From the NCBI GenBank assembly GCA_014803485.1, contig JAAVBQ010000015.1:8393-44083 (forward strand): 35,691 nt of DNA, written 5' to 3'. This DNA is from a bacterium. GTDB taxonomy: Bacteria; Bacteroidota; Bacteroidia; Bacteroidales; P3. The notes below the pieces were generated by a model, which was not told where the DNA came from, made no database searches, and saw only the letters and a program-made list of their open reading frames with translations. The position numbers and the translations under genes were made by a program. Shown here piece by piece: positions 1 through 8,506 of the stretch (its first letter is position 1; the number at the start of each line of letters is the position of its first letter).

Positions 1-167
1 ACATCGCAACCCCGAACATTGTCTTCGTAGGAGGTGCGGAACTCTCCGTCGGAAAAGGTGGCCACGTCCGACAACCCGAGCGGGGATCCGTATTCTTCGG
101 CGATTTTGTCCGCCAGATAGCGGGTGGCACGTCCGGAAAAAATCTTTACAGTCGCTTTGGTTTCCAT
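1..167 (-). CDS. prs: Ribose-phosphate pyrophosphokinase, N-terminal part (cut by window edge)
   Basis: Reading the minus strand from the ATG at 167 gives METKATVKIFSGRATRYL followed by a FSDGEF segment and a VRG segment. This matches the N-terminus of PRPP synthetase (FSGRAS..LA..IA..YG, FSDGE). The enzyme makes phosphoribosyl pyrophosphate from ribose 5-phosphate and ATP in the cytosol, for purine, pyrimidine, NAD, histidine and tryptophan synthesis. Only about 55 codons are inside the window; the gene runs off the left edge, so it is absent from the ORF track. It is divergent from nadB, whose pathway also consumes PRPP at the NadC step. A good minus-strand promoter lies 24 nt upstream of the start. 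Identification is by family pattern only; the catalytic region is not visible. Confidence 0.9.
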   Translation of the reverse strand, partial: METKATVKIFSGRATRYLADKIAEEYGSPLGLSDVATFSDGEFRTSYEDNVRGCD

Positions 168-190
168 GATGATTGGTTTTGAAACGCACG

Positions 191-222
191 CAAAAGTAGT
201 GGTTTGCCCCTTGGGTTGCAAA
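191..222 (-). promoter_or_regulatory. Bacteroidota-type promoter for prs
   Basis: On the minus strand a TTTG (219-222) is followed after 20 nt by TACTTTTG (191-198), an exact match to the Bacteroidota housekeeping consensus TTTG-N19-21-TAnnTTTG. The expected start of transcription is near 186, giving a short leader before the prs ATG at 167. Confidence 0.75.
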
Positions 223-248
223 TAAAATTTTTGATTTGCGTAAATTTG
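216..248 (+). promoter_or_regulatory. Probable nadB promoter
   Basis: TAAATTTG (241-248) is an exact TAnnTTTG match. A TTG at 216-218 lies 22 nt upstream, a slightly long spacing for the -33 element. The element overlaps the prs promoter on the other strand, so the two divergent genes probably share regulatory space. Transcription from here would start after the TTG that opens the longer ORF at 236, which supports the ATG at 296 as the nadB start. Confidence 0.5.
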
Positions 249-295
249 CGAGTTTGCGCAGGGGAAAATCCCTGCACCGTAAAAGTCGATACGGC

Positions 296-1858
296 ATGAA
301 AAAACATGTAGATTTTTTGATTATCGGAACCGGAATCGCGGGTTTGAGTTATGCCTTGAAAGTGGCTTCGCACGGAAGCGTGTGCATCATCACCAAATCC
401 AAACCCGACGAATCGTCGACCGCTTTGGCTCAAGGCGGCATCGCCACGGTGATGGACGCGCTCGATTCGCACGAGAACCATATCCGCGACACGCTCATTG
501 CCGGCGACGGGCTTTGTGACGAAGAGGTGGTGCGTTTCACCATCAACGAATCGAACGACCGTATTGAGGAATTGATTAAACAAGGTGCGGTGTTCGACAG
601 AAAACAGAGCGGGGAATTCGACCTCGGACGCGAAGGAGGGCACTCGGCGCACCGCATCCTGCACTACAAGGACCAGACAGGGGCCGAAATCGAACGCGCC
701 CTGTTGAAAGCCGTCAAGGAACACCCCTCCATCGAACTGTTGGAGAATTATTTTGCCATCGACATCATCACCCAACACCATTTGGGGATGGAGGTGACGC
801 GCCGCACGCCCGATATAAAATGTTTCGGAGCGTATGTGCTGAACCCTCACACCAACAAGATAGACACGATTTTAGCAAAATCCACCATGTTGGCCACGGG
901 CGGCAACGGCAATGTCTACAACACCACCACCAATCCCGTGGTGGCCACGGGCGACGGAGTGGCGATGGTCTACCGTGCCAAAGGGCAGGTAAAGAACATG
1001 GAGTTCATTCAGTTTCATCCCACGGGGCTCTACAATCCCTCCGAACGGCCTTGTTTTTTGATTTCGGAGGCCGTGCGGGGCGCGGGCGCGAAACTCTGCA
1101 CCATTAAGGGCGACTACTTTATGGGTCGCTACGACAAACGTCTGGAGCTGGCACCGCGCGATGTGGTCGCCCGCGCCGTAGACAGCGAAATGAAAATCAC
1201 CGGCGACGACCATGTGTATCTGGACTGCCGTCCCATTTCCAAAGACGAGATTTTCAATCACTTTCCCAATATCTACGCCAAATGCCTTTCGATAGGCGTG
1301 GACATCACCAAAGACCTTTTGCCGGTGGTGCCGGTGGCGCACTACAGTTGCGGCGGCATTGTGGTGGACGGCAACGCCTGCACGAGCATCAAGAACCTCT
1401 ACGCTTCGGGCGAGTGTTCCTGCACGGGTCTGCATGGTGCCAACCGATTGGCTTCCAATTCGCTTTTGGAGGCTTTGGTATTCTCTCACCGCGCCGCCCA
1501 ACACGCCATCGCCCATCTTTCGGAGGCCTCGTTCTGCGAGGATGTGCCGGATTGGGACGACGAAGGCATGGTGTTGAACGAGGAGATGATTCTCATTACC
1601 CAAAGTCTGAAAGAGGTGCAGAGCATCATGTCGAACTATGTGGGCATCGTTCGCTCGAACCTGCGTTTGAAGCGGGCCTGGGACCGTCTGGATATCATCT
1701 ACAAGGAAACCGAAGACCTCTACCACAAGTCGGTTCACTCGGTGAAGCTGGCCGAACTGCGCAACCTTATTAATATCGGCTATCTGATTATCAAGATGTC
1801 TATGGAACGCAAGGAAAACTGCGGTTTGTATTACAACCTCGATAACATTAAGAAATAA
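296..1858 (+). CDS. nadB: L-aspartate oxidase
   Basis: FAD-dependent oxidation of L-aspartate to iminoaspartate, the first step of de novo NAD synthesis, which then feeds NadA (not in this window). The protein of 520 residues has the dinucleotide-binding motif GTGIAG near residues 11-16, STALAQGGIA near 42, HPTGL near 241, RDVVARAV near 288, HYSCGGI, and the flavin-binding CTGLHGANRLASNS near 375-390. This distinguishes a soluble L-aspartate oxidase from the membrane-bound SdhA/FrdA relatives, together with the short C-terminal helical domain and no sdhB/C neighbours. The ORF track begins at a TTG (236), but the ATG at 296 (MKKHVDFLIIG) gives the normal N-terminus and lies downstream of the likely promoter. 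Length is normal for the family. Confidence 0.93.
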   Translation: MKKHVDFLIIGTGIAGLSYALKVASHGSVCIITKSKPDESSTALAQGGIATVMDALDSHENHIRDTLIAGDGLCDEEVVRFTINESNDRIEELIKQGAVFDRKQSGEFDLGREGGHSAHRILHYKDQTGAEIERALLKAVKEHPSIELLENYFAIDIITQHHLGMEVTRRTPDIKCFGAYVLNPHTNKIDTILAKSTMLATGGNGNVYNTTTNPVVATGDGVAMVYRAKGQVKNMEFIQFHPTGLYNPSERPCFLISEAVRGAGAKLCTIKGDYFMGRYDKRLELAPRDVVARAVDSEMKITGDDHVYLDCRPISKDEIFNHFPNIYAKCLSIGVDITKDLLPVVPVAHYSCGGIVVDGNACTSIKNLYASGECSCTGLHGANRLASNSLLEALVFSHRAAQHAIAHLSEASFCEDVPDWDDEGMVLNEEMILITQSLKEVQSIMSNYVGIVRSNLRLKRAWDRLDIIYKETEDLYHKSVHSVKLAELRNLINIGYLIIKMSMERKENCGLYYNLDNIKK

Positions 1859-1873
1859 AATCCATCCCTGCGC

Positions 1874-3760
1874 ATGCTTTTCAGGCGTTCTTTCTTCTTC
1901 CACTACCTTTCGCCCTACACGGGGCGGCTGGCTCTCAATGTGCTGTTAAGGACGCTCTCGGCGGTATTCACAACGGTACTGGTGTTTTCGGTGGCTCCCC
2001 TGCTCTCCCTGCTTTTCGGCACGGCGGGCGGCTTGGAAACCATGACCGGCTCGAACAATTCGGCGGTGAACGCGTTGATGGACGTGCTGGAAAGCTGGGT
2101 GACGTTCTCCATCGCGCACAACGGAAAAACCGTCACCTTGGTGTGGGTGGTGGCTTCCCTCTTCGGTGCCTATTTCCTCAAGGACCTTTGCGCCTATCTG
2201 GGATTGTATTGGTTCACCCCCATCCGCAACAAAATGGTGGCGACCCTTCGCCAAGACCTTTATCATCAATATTTGATATTGCCCCTTTCGTTCTACACCA
2301 AGGCACAGAAAGGCGATTTGCTCTCGCGTATCAGCCACAACACACAAGATGTGGACAATCAGATGCTCAACCAGATACAACAGGTTTTGGTAGACGTCAT
2401 CACCCTTGTCTTTTTGGTGGCGATGCTCTTTTTCATCAGCGTGCCTCTCTCGGTTTTCATTCTCGTTCTTGTTCCTGTTATCGGCTACATCACAAGTCTT
2501 GTATCACGTTCCCTGCGGCGCAAAAGCAAGGCTTTGCAGGATTCGGTGGGCAGGATTTCGTCGCAAACCAGCCAAAGTCTGGACGGAGTAAAGACCATCC
2601 GCAGTTATAACGCCACCGACGATGCCGTGGAACGTTTTAAAAAAGAGAATGCCATATTTTACAGATACCATCGTCATGTAGGCTATCGGACCTCGGTGGC
2701 TTCTCCCTTGAACGATATTCTGGGAACAACGGCGGTGGTGGCGGCTTTGATGATGGGAGGCTGGCTGATTCTGCACGAAAAAAGTCTGCGGCCCGAGGTT
2801 TTCATTGTCTATCTGCTCACCCTCATTCAGATTCTGCCTTCTTCGAAAAACATCATCACCGCCTATTTCACTTTCCGCTCGGGCAAAGGCTCGTTGGACC
2901 GTATCAAGGAGATTTTGCGCGCCGAGGAAGTTGTGGTGGAAAAACCCGATGCAGTGCGGGTGAACACCTTTGATAAAGAATTGGAATTTAAGGATGTTTG
3001 CTTTAAGTATGAGGATGAAAAGCAGACGGAGGATGCCGCTTCGGAACCGGAGCGGACAACCTTGCAGGATATAAATCTGCGCATAGAAAGAGGGAAATTC
3101 ATTGCGTTGGTGGGACCGTCGGGAGGTGGAAAGTCTACCTTGTTGAATATGATTCCCCGCTTCTTCGACCCTACCTCCGGGGCCGTACTTTTGGACGGAA
3201 AGGATTTGCGCGACTGCAAGATTTCGGATATCCGCGCCTTATCGTCGCTCGTTTCGCAAGACACGGTTCTCTTTAACGACAGTGTACTCAACAATATCCG
3301 TTTGGGAAATCCCAAAGCTTCCCGCGAAGCGATTATCGAAGCGGCAAAAAAGGCCGATGCCCACGATTTCATCCAAGAAATGGAAGAGGGGTACGACACT
3401 TCGGTGGGTGACGGAGGGAGCAAACTTTCGGGCGGTCAACGGCAAAGAATCAGCATCGCCCGTGCTTTGGTGAAAGACGCACCCATCCTGCTGTTCGACG
3501 AGGCAACCTCGGCACTCGACACGGCCACGGAAAACCGCATCATGCACGCGCTTCAACAAGTGGGGAAAGAACAGAACCGCACCATCGTTTCCATCGCGCA
3601 CAGGCTTTCGAGCATCCGGCAAGCCGACGAAATCATTGTGATAGACCAGGGACGCATCGTGGGACGCGGTACGCACGAATCCTTGTTCGAAAACCACCCG
3701 CTCTACCGCAAACTCTGCTTGATGCAAGACACACAGAACTTGCAGGAAAACAAGGAATAG
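1874..3760 (+). CDS. ABC exporter, MsbA-like (permease fused to ATPase)
   Basis: A 628-residue half-transporter of the ABC-B exporter type. Residues about 15-330 form six membrane helices with typical intracellular loops (PLSFYTKAQKGDLLSRI near 140; a DGVKTIRSYNA stretch in the middle). The ATPase half holds Walker A GPSGGGKST near 413-421, a Q-loop LVSQDT, signature LSGGQRQR near 518, Walker B ILLFDEATSALD near 538 and the switch histidine in SIAHRLSS near 574. It would work as a homodimer in the inner membrane. Closest known role is lipid A or lipid flipping (MsbA), but substrates of this family cannot be read from sequence. An acidic insert (EDEKQTEDAASEPER) lies at the start of the ATPase domain. 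The gene begins 15 nt after nadB and ends 2 nt before rsgA. Confidence 0.88.
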   Translation: MLFRRSFFFHYLSPYTGRLALNVLLRTLSAVFTTVLVFSVAPLLSLLFGTAGGLETMTGSNNSAVNALMDVLESWVTFSIAHNGKTVTLVWVVASLFGAYFLKDLCAYLGLYWFTPIRNKMVATLRQDLYHQYLILPLSFYTKAQKGDLLSRISHNTQDVDNQMLNQIQQVLVDVITLVFLVAMLFFISVPLSVFILVLVPVIGYITSLVSRSLRRKSKALQDSVGRISSQTSQSLDGVKTIRSYNATDDAVERFKKENAIFYRYHRHVGYRTSVASPLNDILGTTAVVAALMMGGWLILHEKSLRPEVFIVYLLTLIQILPSSKNIITAYFTFRSGKGSLDRIKEILRAEEVVVEKPDAVRVNTFDKELEFKDVCFKYEDEKQTEDAASEPERTTLQDINLRIERGKFIALVGPSGGGKSTLLNMIPRFFDPTSGAVLLDGKDLRDCKISDIRALSSLVSQDTVLFNDSVLNNIRLGNPKASREAIIEAAKKADAHDFIQEMEEGYDTSVGDGGSKLSGGQRQRISIARALVKDAPILLFDEATSALDTATENRIMHALQQVGKEQNRTIVSIAHRLSSIRQADEIIVIDQGRIVGRGTHESLFENHPLYRKLCLMQDTQNLQENKE

Positions 3761-3762
3761 CT

Positions 3763-4707
3763 ATGGAAGGTGTGGTTGTTTCGAGCACAGGGAGCCACTA
3801 TATGGTGGAGAGTTCCGAAGGAACGCATCTGTGTAAAATACGGGGAAATTTTCGGATAAAGGGAGTGAAAACCACCAATCCCGTGGCGGTGGGCGACAGG
3901 GTGGATTTTATGCAGGAGGGAGATTGCGGGTGGATTACCGCCGTACACGAGCGCAAAAACTGCATCATCCGCAAATCGGTCAATCTTTCCAAGCAGACCC
4001 ATATCATCGCTGCCAATATCGACATGGCTTTTTTAGTGGTGGGAATCACGCAGCCCCGCACGCCGCAAGGTTTTATCGACCGCTTTCTGGCTACGGCCGA
4101 AGCCTATCGCGTGCCGGTGTGTATCGTGGTGAACAAAACCGACCTTTTCGGAGAGCAGGAGCGCGACGAATTGCACGAAATCGGGGCGATTTACACGCCG
4201 TTGGGGTATGAGGTACTGGCTACCAGCACGGTGTCGGGCGAAGGCATAGACAATCTGCGCGGAATGATGAAGGGCAAAGTATGTTTGTTTTCGGGCAACT
4301 CGGGCGTGGGGAAGTCGGCGCTCATCCATAGTCTGGAACCCGATTTGAACATTCGGGTGGGTGAGATTTCCGCCGTGCATCAGAAAGGACAGCACACCAC
4401 CACCCATGCGCGTATGTATAAGCTCTCCTTCGGGGCGAAAATCGTCGATACGCCGGGCATCAAGGAGTTCGGCATGGTGCAGTTTCAGAAAGACGAACTT
4501 TCGCGCTATTTTCCCGAAATGCACACCTTGATAAACGATTGCAGGTTTAACAATTGCACACACGAACACGAACCGGGTTGCGCGGTGAAGAAAGCCGTGG
4601 AGGATGGCAGGATCTCATCGCTCCGTTACAAAAGCTATCTGAATATTCTGCACGGCGACGAAGTGCCTTTGCCGGGCTTGTTGGAAAATAAAAACGACCG
4701 AAAATGA
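3763..4707 (+). CDS. rsgA: Ribosome small subunit-dependent GTPase A
   Basis: A circularly permuted GTPase that assists late 30S subunit maturation. The 314-residue protein has the expected order: an N-terminal OB fold (about 1-75), then the G4 motif NKTD near 123, G1 GNSGVGKS near 178-185, G3 DTPG near 228, and a C-terminal zinc site CRFNNCTHEHEPGC near 260-273. The G4-G1-G3 order is diagnostic for RsgA/YjeQ. The start ATG lies 2 nt after the ABC exporter stop, and its own stop overlaps the next start (ATGA), so it is translated within a polycistronic message. Complete and ordinary. Confidence 0.95.
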   Translation: MEGVVVSSTGSHYMVESSEGTHLCKIRGNFRIKGVKTTNPVAVGDRVDFMQEGDCGWITAVHERKNCIIRKSVNLSKQTHIIAANIDMAFLVVGITQPRTPQGFIDRFLATAEAYRVPVCIVVNKTDLFGEQERDELHEIGAIYTPLGYEVLATSTVSGEGIDNLRGMMKGKVCLFSGNSGVGKSALIHSLEPDLNIRVGEISAVHQKGQHTTTHARMYKLSFGAKIVDTPGIKEFGMVQFQKDELSRYFPEMHTLINDCRFNNCTHEHEPGCAVKKAVEDGRISSLRYKSYLNILHGDEVPLPGLLENKNDRK

Positions 4708-5783
4708 ACAAACAAAAGATTATAGGCATCCTTGTGGGCCTTCTTCTGCTTTTCGTGGCTTTTTATTGGCTTTCGGATTTGATTGTCTATACACTTGTGG
4801 CCTTTTTGATTTCTATGTTGGGGCGGCCTATGGTGAAACTTTTTCATAACCGCTTCAAGTTTCCGAAAACCTTGGCAAGCATCACCTCTCTGGTGGTTAT
4901 CATCGGTGTCCTGAGTCTGATTGTCTGGTTGGTTTTCCCTCTCTTCCTGCGACAGGTGAACCAACTTGCCGAAATAGACTATTCTCAAGTTCTGGCCAAC
5001 ACTTCGGCAAGCGTGGACCGGCTTTTGGCATGGCTGTCCGAAAAAGGCATCGAAATTACGCAGGAAGAGGTGTCGGCCTATGTGTCTTCGGTGGTGAATC
5101 AGATTTGGAACAGCATTCATATCGAAGGGATTCTAATCGGTATCACGGGAAGTATCTCTTCGTTGAGCATCGGTATCTTTTCGGTTCTTTTCATCTCGTT
5201 TTTCTTCTTGCGCGACGAACAACTTTTCCGCAAGATTCTCTTCCTTTTCATACCCGACCGATACGAAACCCGGATGGGCAACGTTCTCAATTCGTCCGAA
5301 CGTCTGCTCAACCGTTATTTCGTGGGCATTTCGTTGGAGGTGCTGTGCATGATGACCTTGCTGTCGCTCGGCCTTTGGGCGATGGGTATCGACAACGCAC
5401 TTCTCTATGGGTGCATGGGCGGTTTCCTCAATATCATCCCCTATCTGGGCCCTGTAATCGGTGCCGTGCTCACTTGTCTCTTCACTATCTTCACCAATAT
5501 CGAGGCGGGGTTTACCGTAGAGTTGTTTTGGATGATAGTGAAAGTGGTGGGGGTTTTCGTAGCCTGCAACCTCATCGATAATTTCGTTCTGCAGGTGAGC
5601 ATCTATTCCACCAGCGTGATGGCACATCCGCTCGAGATTTTCTTTGTGATTCTGATTGCGGGAACCTTGGGCGGCATTTGGGGCATGATTCTGGCCATTC
5701 CTTCCTACACGGTATTGCGTATCGTGGGCAAGGAGTTCTTCAAAGACACCAAATTGGTGCGGGAATTGACACGGAGAATATAG
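4704..5783 (+). CDS. AI-2E family (PerM/TqsA-type) membrane permease
   Basis: A 359-residue polytopic inner-membrane protein with hydrophobic segments near 8-40, 65-85, 150-175, 210-235, 240-270, 275-300 and 310-340. It carries the family-typical patterns GGFLNIIPYLGPVIGAVLT and a conserved late segment ending in AIPSYTVLRIV. The family was named after E. coli TqsA, which exports autoinducer-2, but other members act as Na+/H+ antiporters or have unknown substrates, so no specific substrate is assigned. It overlaps rsgA by 4 nt (ATGA). No LuxS or LsrB relative is present in the window. Confidence 0.88.
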   Translation: MNKQKIIGILVGLLLLFVAFYWLSDLIVYTLVAFLISMLGRPMVKLFHNRFKFPKTLASITSLVVIIGVLSLIVWLVFPLFLRQVNQLAEIDYSQVLANTSASVDRLLAWLSEKGIEITQEEVSAYVSSVVNQIWNSIHIEGILIGITGSISSLSIGIFSVLFISFFFLRDEQLFRKILFLFIPDRYETRMGNVLNSSERLLNRYFVGISLEVLCMMTLLSLGLWAMGIDNALLYGCMGGFLNIIPYLGPVIGAVLTCLFTIFTNIEAGFTVELFWMIVKVVGVFVACNLIDNFVLQVSIYSTSVMAHPLEIFFVILIAGTLGGIWGMILAIPSYTVLRIVGKEFFKDTKLVRELTRRI

Positions 5784-5878
5784 GGGCTGACATCGCTTCA
5801 GGGCAACTTTTAACATTTTTTAGGAATAATTTTTTCGATAAAAACGGAGGTCGGGCGATTATAGGGAAAAACATTTGT

Positions 5879-6706
5879 ATGAACCCTATGATTACGGATT
5901 CCGTCGGGGCCCTGGACACCGCCGCAGGCACGGCGGCTGTCGACACGCCCGAGTTTTTATTTCCTTTCGATGCCCGCCGTTTTCTTCCCATCAAATACTG
6001 GGAAGTGCAGGACCGGCCGCGCGAAAAATTCCTTTCCGGCAAGATGCAGGAAATGAGTAACGAAGAATTACTCGCCATTCTTATCGGCTCGGGCAACGGC
6101 CTGCTTTCGGCGGTGGACATCGCCAAAGAGATGCTCGCCCATTTCGGGGGCAATCTTATGGATTTGAGCCGCCGCTCGCCCAAGGAACTGGCGCGCAAAT
6201 TCAAAGGTATCGGCCAGACCAAGGCCATCACCATTCTGGCGGGCCTCGAATTGGGAAAGCGCAGTTTTGAGATTCCCGCCGGCGAAGAAACGCTTATTTC
6301 CTCCAGTCACAAAGCCTTTCAGGTGCTTTACACCGATTTAGCCTCCTCTCCCTACGAGAAATTCATTGTGCTTCTATTGGCGCAATCGGGAAAACTGATT
6401 CGGAAGGTTCTGATAAGCGAGGGCGGTTTGACCTCCACCACCGTCGATGCCAAAAAAATCTTCAAGTTCGCCATCGACGAACACGCCTGCGGCATTGTTC
6501 TCGGCCACAACCACCCCAGCGGCAACCTCAAACCCAGCCCCGAAGACATCAACATCACCCAAAAGCTTGTCGAGGGCGCGCGCCTGCTCGACCTGCACAT
6601 CTTCGACCACCTCATCGTATGCGGAAAATCCTACTACAGTTTTTCCGACCACGACCTGCTCGGCGACCGAAGCCGCTTCGACCCCTACCGACTGGTGATG
6701 AAGTGA
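5879..6706 (+). CDS. radC: RadC-family JAMM/MPN+ domain protein
   Basis: The core matches RadC: an N-terminal block YWEVQDRPREKF followed by LSNEELLAILIGSG-like sequence, a helix-hairpin-helix segment FKGIGQTKAITI, and a C-terminal MPN+ metalloprotease-like domain with HNHPSGNLKPSPED (the HxH...S...D metal site). Despite the historic name, RadC has no proven repair role; the fold suggests a zinc-dependent hydrolase or nuclease. The track ORF starts at 5678 inside the upstream permease gene; that part reads as out-of-frame permease sequence. The ATG at 5879 (MNPMITDSV) or the next one at 5888 is more plausible. Even so the protein keeps an unusual extension of about 35 residues, rich in Ala, Thr and Asp, before the conserved domain. 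The 3' end overlaps the convergent response-regulator gene by 22 nt. Confidence 0.87.
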   Translation: MNPMITDSVGALDTAAGTAAVDTPEFLFPFDARRFLPIKYWEVQDRPREKFLSGKMQEMSNEELLAILIGSGNGLLSAVDIAKEMLAHFGGNLMDLSRRSPKELARKFKGIGQTKAITILAGLELGKRSFEIPAGEETLISSSHKAFQVLYTDLASSPYEKFIVLLLAQSGKLIRKVLISEGGLTSTTVDAKKIFKFAIDEHACGIVLGHNHPSGNLKPSPEDINITQKLVEGARLLDLHIFDHLIVCGKSYYSFSDHDLLGDRSRFDPYRLVMK

Positions 6707-7368
6707 GAATAAGAGCGGCCGACGGGAAGTGTCTTGTCGTTGATGAGCTTGACCGACTGCCGGTTATAACATTTGATTTTGTCGGATGCCACCATTAAGG
6801 ATTTATGAATCCGGATAAAAATATGGGCGTCGAATCGGTCACAAAACCATTTTAGGGAATTACGGGCCAATATCATTTCCCCATCTGTAAGATAAATTTT
6901 TGTGTAGTTCCCCATCGCCTCCATATAGAGGATTTCGGAAATCCGGATGGGGACATTGGCATATTCCTGCCTAACAACGATGGTTTTCTTTACGTCGGCC
7001 AAGCGGGTATATTCCAGACGGCGCACCGATTTTTCGACGGCGGATACAAACCTGTCATAGGAAAACGGTTTGTGAAGAAAATCGAAAGCGTCTAGATTAA
7101 ATCCCGCCAAAGCGTATTCCGCATATGCGGTAGTGAAGATGAATCCTATATCTTTGGGCATCTTTTGAGCAATCTGAAGGCCGCTGACATCGTTCATCTC
7201 TATATCAAGAAATACAAGATCCGGTCTTGTGGCGACAATAGCTTCAAAACCTTTATCCGGATCGCTGAAAACAGAAAGTTCAATTCCACCCAAACGATTG
7301 CAGAATCTACTGATTACCTCAAGCGCAATCGGTTCGTCGTCTATGGCAATGGCTCTTATCTTGCTCAT
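6685..7368 (-). CDS. LytTR-family response regulator
   Basis: A DNA-binding response regulator of 227 residues. The receiver domain (1-120) has the acidic pocket DDEP at 10-12, the phospho-acceptor Asp55 in LVFLDIEM, and Lys100 in FLHKPF. The C-terminal half (about 130-227) is a LytTR domain with ISEILYMEAMGNYTKIYL and IRIHKSLMV. Its start overlaps the stop of the sensor kinase gene (ATGA), so the two are co-translated. LytTR regulators bind pairs of direct repeats upstream of target promoters. The obvious target is the divergent RND/SusCD operon, and autoregulation is possible; this is inferred from position only. The tail overlaps radC by 22 nt in convergent orientation. Confidence 0.92.
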   Translation of the reverse strand: MSKIRAIAIDDEPIALEVISRFCNRLGGIELSVFSDPDKGFEAIVATRPDLVFLDIEMNDVSGLQIAQKMPKDIGFIFTTAYAEYALAGFNLDAFDFLHKPFSYDRFVSAVEKSVRRLEYTRLADVKKTIVVRQEYANVPIRISEILYMEAMGNYTKIYLTDGEMILARNSLKWFCDRFDAHIFIRIHKSLMVASDKIKCYNRQSVKLINDKTLPVGRSYSHFITSR

Positions 7369-8372
7369 AGATCACGAATCTCAAGGTTGACACTGAAGCG
7401 ATTGTTTCTGTCGCTTATATCAAGTGTATAGCGGTTGGCATACATCAAATCAAGACGTGCCCGGGTGTTTTCAAGTCCGACGGAAATTTCTTCTTTCCTT
7501 TCCTGTTTCATTATATCGTTTGTACATAGAAAGGTCAACTTCCTGGCTTTGACAGAAATTGAAATATCAATCAAGCAGTTAGTTGTTGAAGAAACTCCAT
7601 ATTTAAACGCATTCTCCACAAACGAAATAAAAAGCATGGGAGGAACCTGAACCGTATCGTCGTCAATCTCGAAATTGTAGTTGACAACCGTATGCTGATT
7701 TAATCTAAGTCGTTGTAATTCTATATAGTTTTGAATGTAGGCCGTCTCCGTCTTTATGGCAATCTTATCGGTATTGACGTGATAATATGTATACTTCAAC
7801 AGTTCCGTGAAATACATAAAGGCTGTTTCGGCTTTATCCGACTTGCTCACTACAAGACCATAAAGCGTGTTCATGGTATTGAAGAAAAAGTGTGGATTTA
7901 TCTGTGCCTTATAAAGCGCAAGCTCTGCCTGTTGTTTTTCGCTTTCCAACTTCTTTTTTTCAAAAGCAGCCTGAAACAATTCGATAAGCAAAGAAACGGA
8001 AAGACTATATCCTCCCACAACGAGAAACATAAAGCAAACGGTCTGTCGCCTCAAGATTCTACGCATATTCGGGCAACTTGTGTTCTGAATTTCATAGCCA
8101 GGAGGATAAGGAAATTGAGAGAGAAGATAGGCCGCGCCTATTATCACCACCACAAACACGCCGATTTGAACATACTTTCGCTGCATCGCTTTGCGTGGTA
8201 TATTCATTTTCCTTATGGCAAAATAAACGACATAAAGAGAAAGAAACAGCGTGCACGCGAATAAAGGATACCGGACAAGCCATTTTTCCACCGGAACCAT
8301 TGAGATAATCAGCGGCAGGAAAATCAAGCAAAAGAGAAGGTCGATATATAGCGCTATCCTTTGTATATTCAT
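7365..8372 (-). CDS. LytS/YehU-type sensor histidine kinase
   Basis: Inner-membrane sensor of 335 residues. Four hydrophobic segments (about 8-27, 35-53, 67-85, 111-134) are joined by short loops, with no large periplasmic sensing domain, so the signal is probably sensed in or near the membrane. A short coiled linker (FEKKKLESEKQQAEL) leads to the His_kinase motif QINPHFFFNTMNTLYGLV with phospho-acceptor His161. A reduced ATPase domain follows with N-box FVENAFKYG near 252-259. This architecture is the usual partner of LytTR regulators in Bacteroidota. It is divergent from the efflux operon across 134 nt. A promoter-like sequence ends only a few bases before this ATG (see findings), so either the message is almost leaderless or the real start lies further in. 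Confidence 0.92.
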   Translation of the reverse strand: MNIQRIALYIDLLFCLIFLPLIISMVPVEKWLVRYPLFACTLFLSLYVVYFAIRKMNIPRKAMQRKYVQIGVFVVVIIGAAYLLSQFPYPPGYEIQNTSCPNMRRILRRQTVCFMFLVVGGYSLSVSLLIELFQAAFEKKKLESEKQQAELALYKAQINPHFFFNTMNTLYGLVVSKSDKAETAFMYFTELLKYTYYHVNTDKIAIKTETAYIQNYIELQRLRLNQHTVVNYNFEIDDDTVQVPPMLFISFVENAFKYGVSSTTNCLIDISISVKARKLTFLCTNDIMKQERKEEISVGLENTRARLDLMYANRYTLDISDRNNRFSVNLEIRDL

Positions 8373-8376
8373 GATG

Positions 8377-8407
8377 CAAGGTTAATACTTTATCGGGAAT
8401 AGGCAAA
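8377..8407 (-). promoter_or_regulatory. Candidate promoter for the sensor kinase/response regulator pair
   Basis: On the minus strand TTTG (8404-8407) is followed after 19 nt by TAACCTTG (8377-8384), one base from the TAnnTTTG consensus. Transcription would begin close to the annotated ATG at 8372, leaving almost no leader. Confidence 0.4.
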
Positions 8408-8455
8408 ATGTTGTCCTGTCGTTCATCATCATATTCCGTCATTGGTCAATACTTT

Positions 8456-8486
8456 TTTGTGTAATATCGACGATGGTGTATCTTTA
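8456..8486 (+). promoter_or_regulatory. Candidate promoter of the RND/SusCD operon
   Basis: TTTG (8456-8459), 19 nt, then TATCTTTA (8479-8486), one base from TAnnTTTG. A small symmetric element ATTGGTCAAT sits directly upstream of the TTTG. The preceding stretch, with CGTTCATC and CGTCATTG as imperfect direct repeats, is where a LytTR regulator would be expected to bind. Predicted start near 8492 gives a leader of about 15 nt with an AGAGG ribosome site before the ATG at 8507. Confidence 0.5.
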
Positions 8487-8506
8487 TCTAAAAATACAAG
8501 AGGGTG

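Noticed and set aside
236-295. TTG start giving a longer NadB
   Set aside because: The extra 20 residues come from promoter DNA; the ATG at 296 gives the conserved N-terminus.
872-1903. 343-residue minus-strand ORF opposite nadB
   Set aside because: It is antisense to a clearly conserved gene, has no domain pattern, and its His/Val-rich composition is typical of shadow frames in moderately GC-rich DNA.
8411-8452. Definite LytTR binding direct repeats
   Set aside because: Imperfect CGTTCATC/CGTCATTG similarity is present but too weak to annotate as a site without comparison to relatives.
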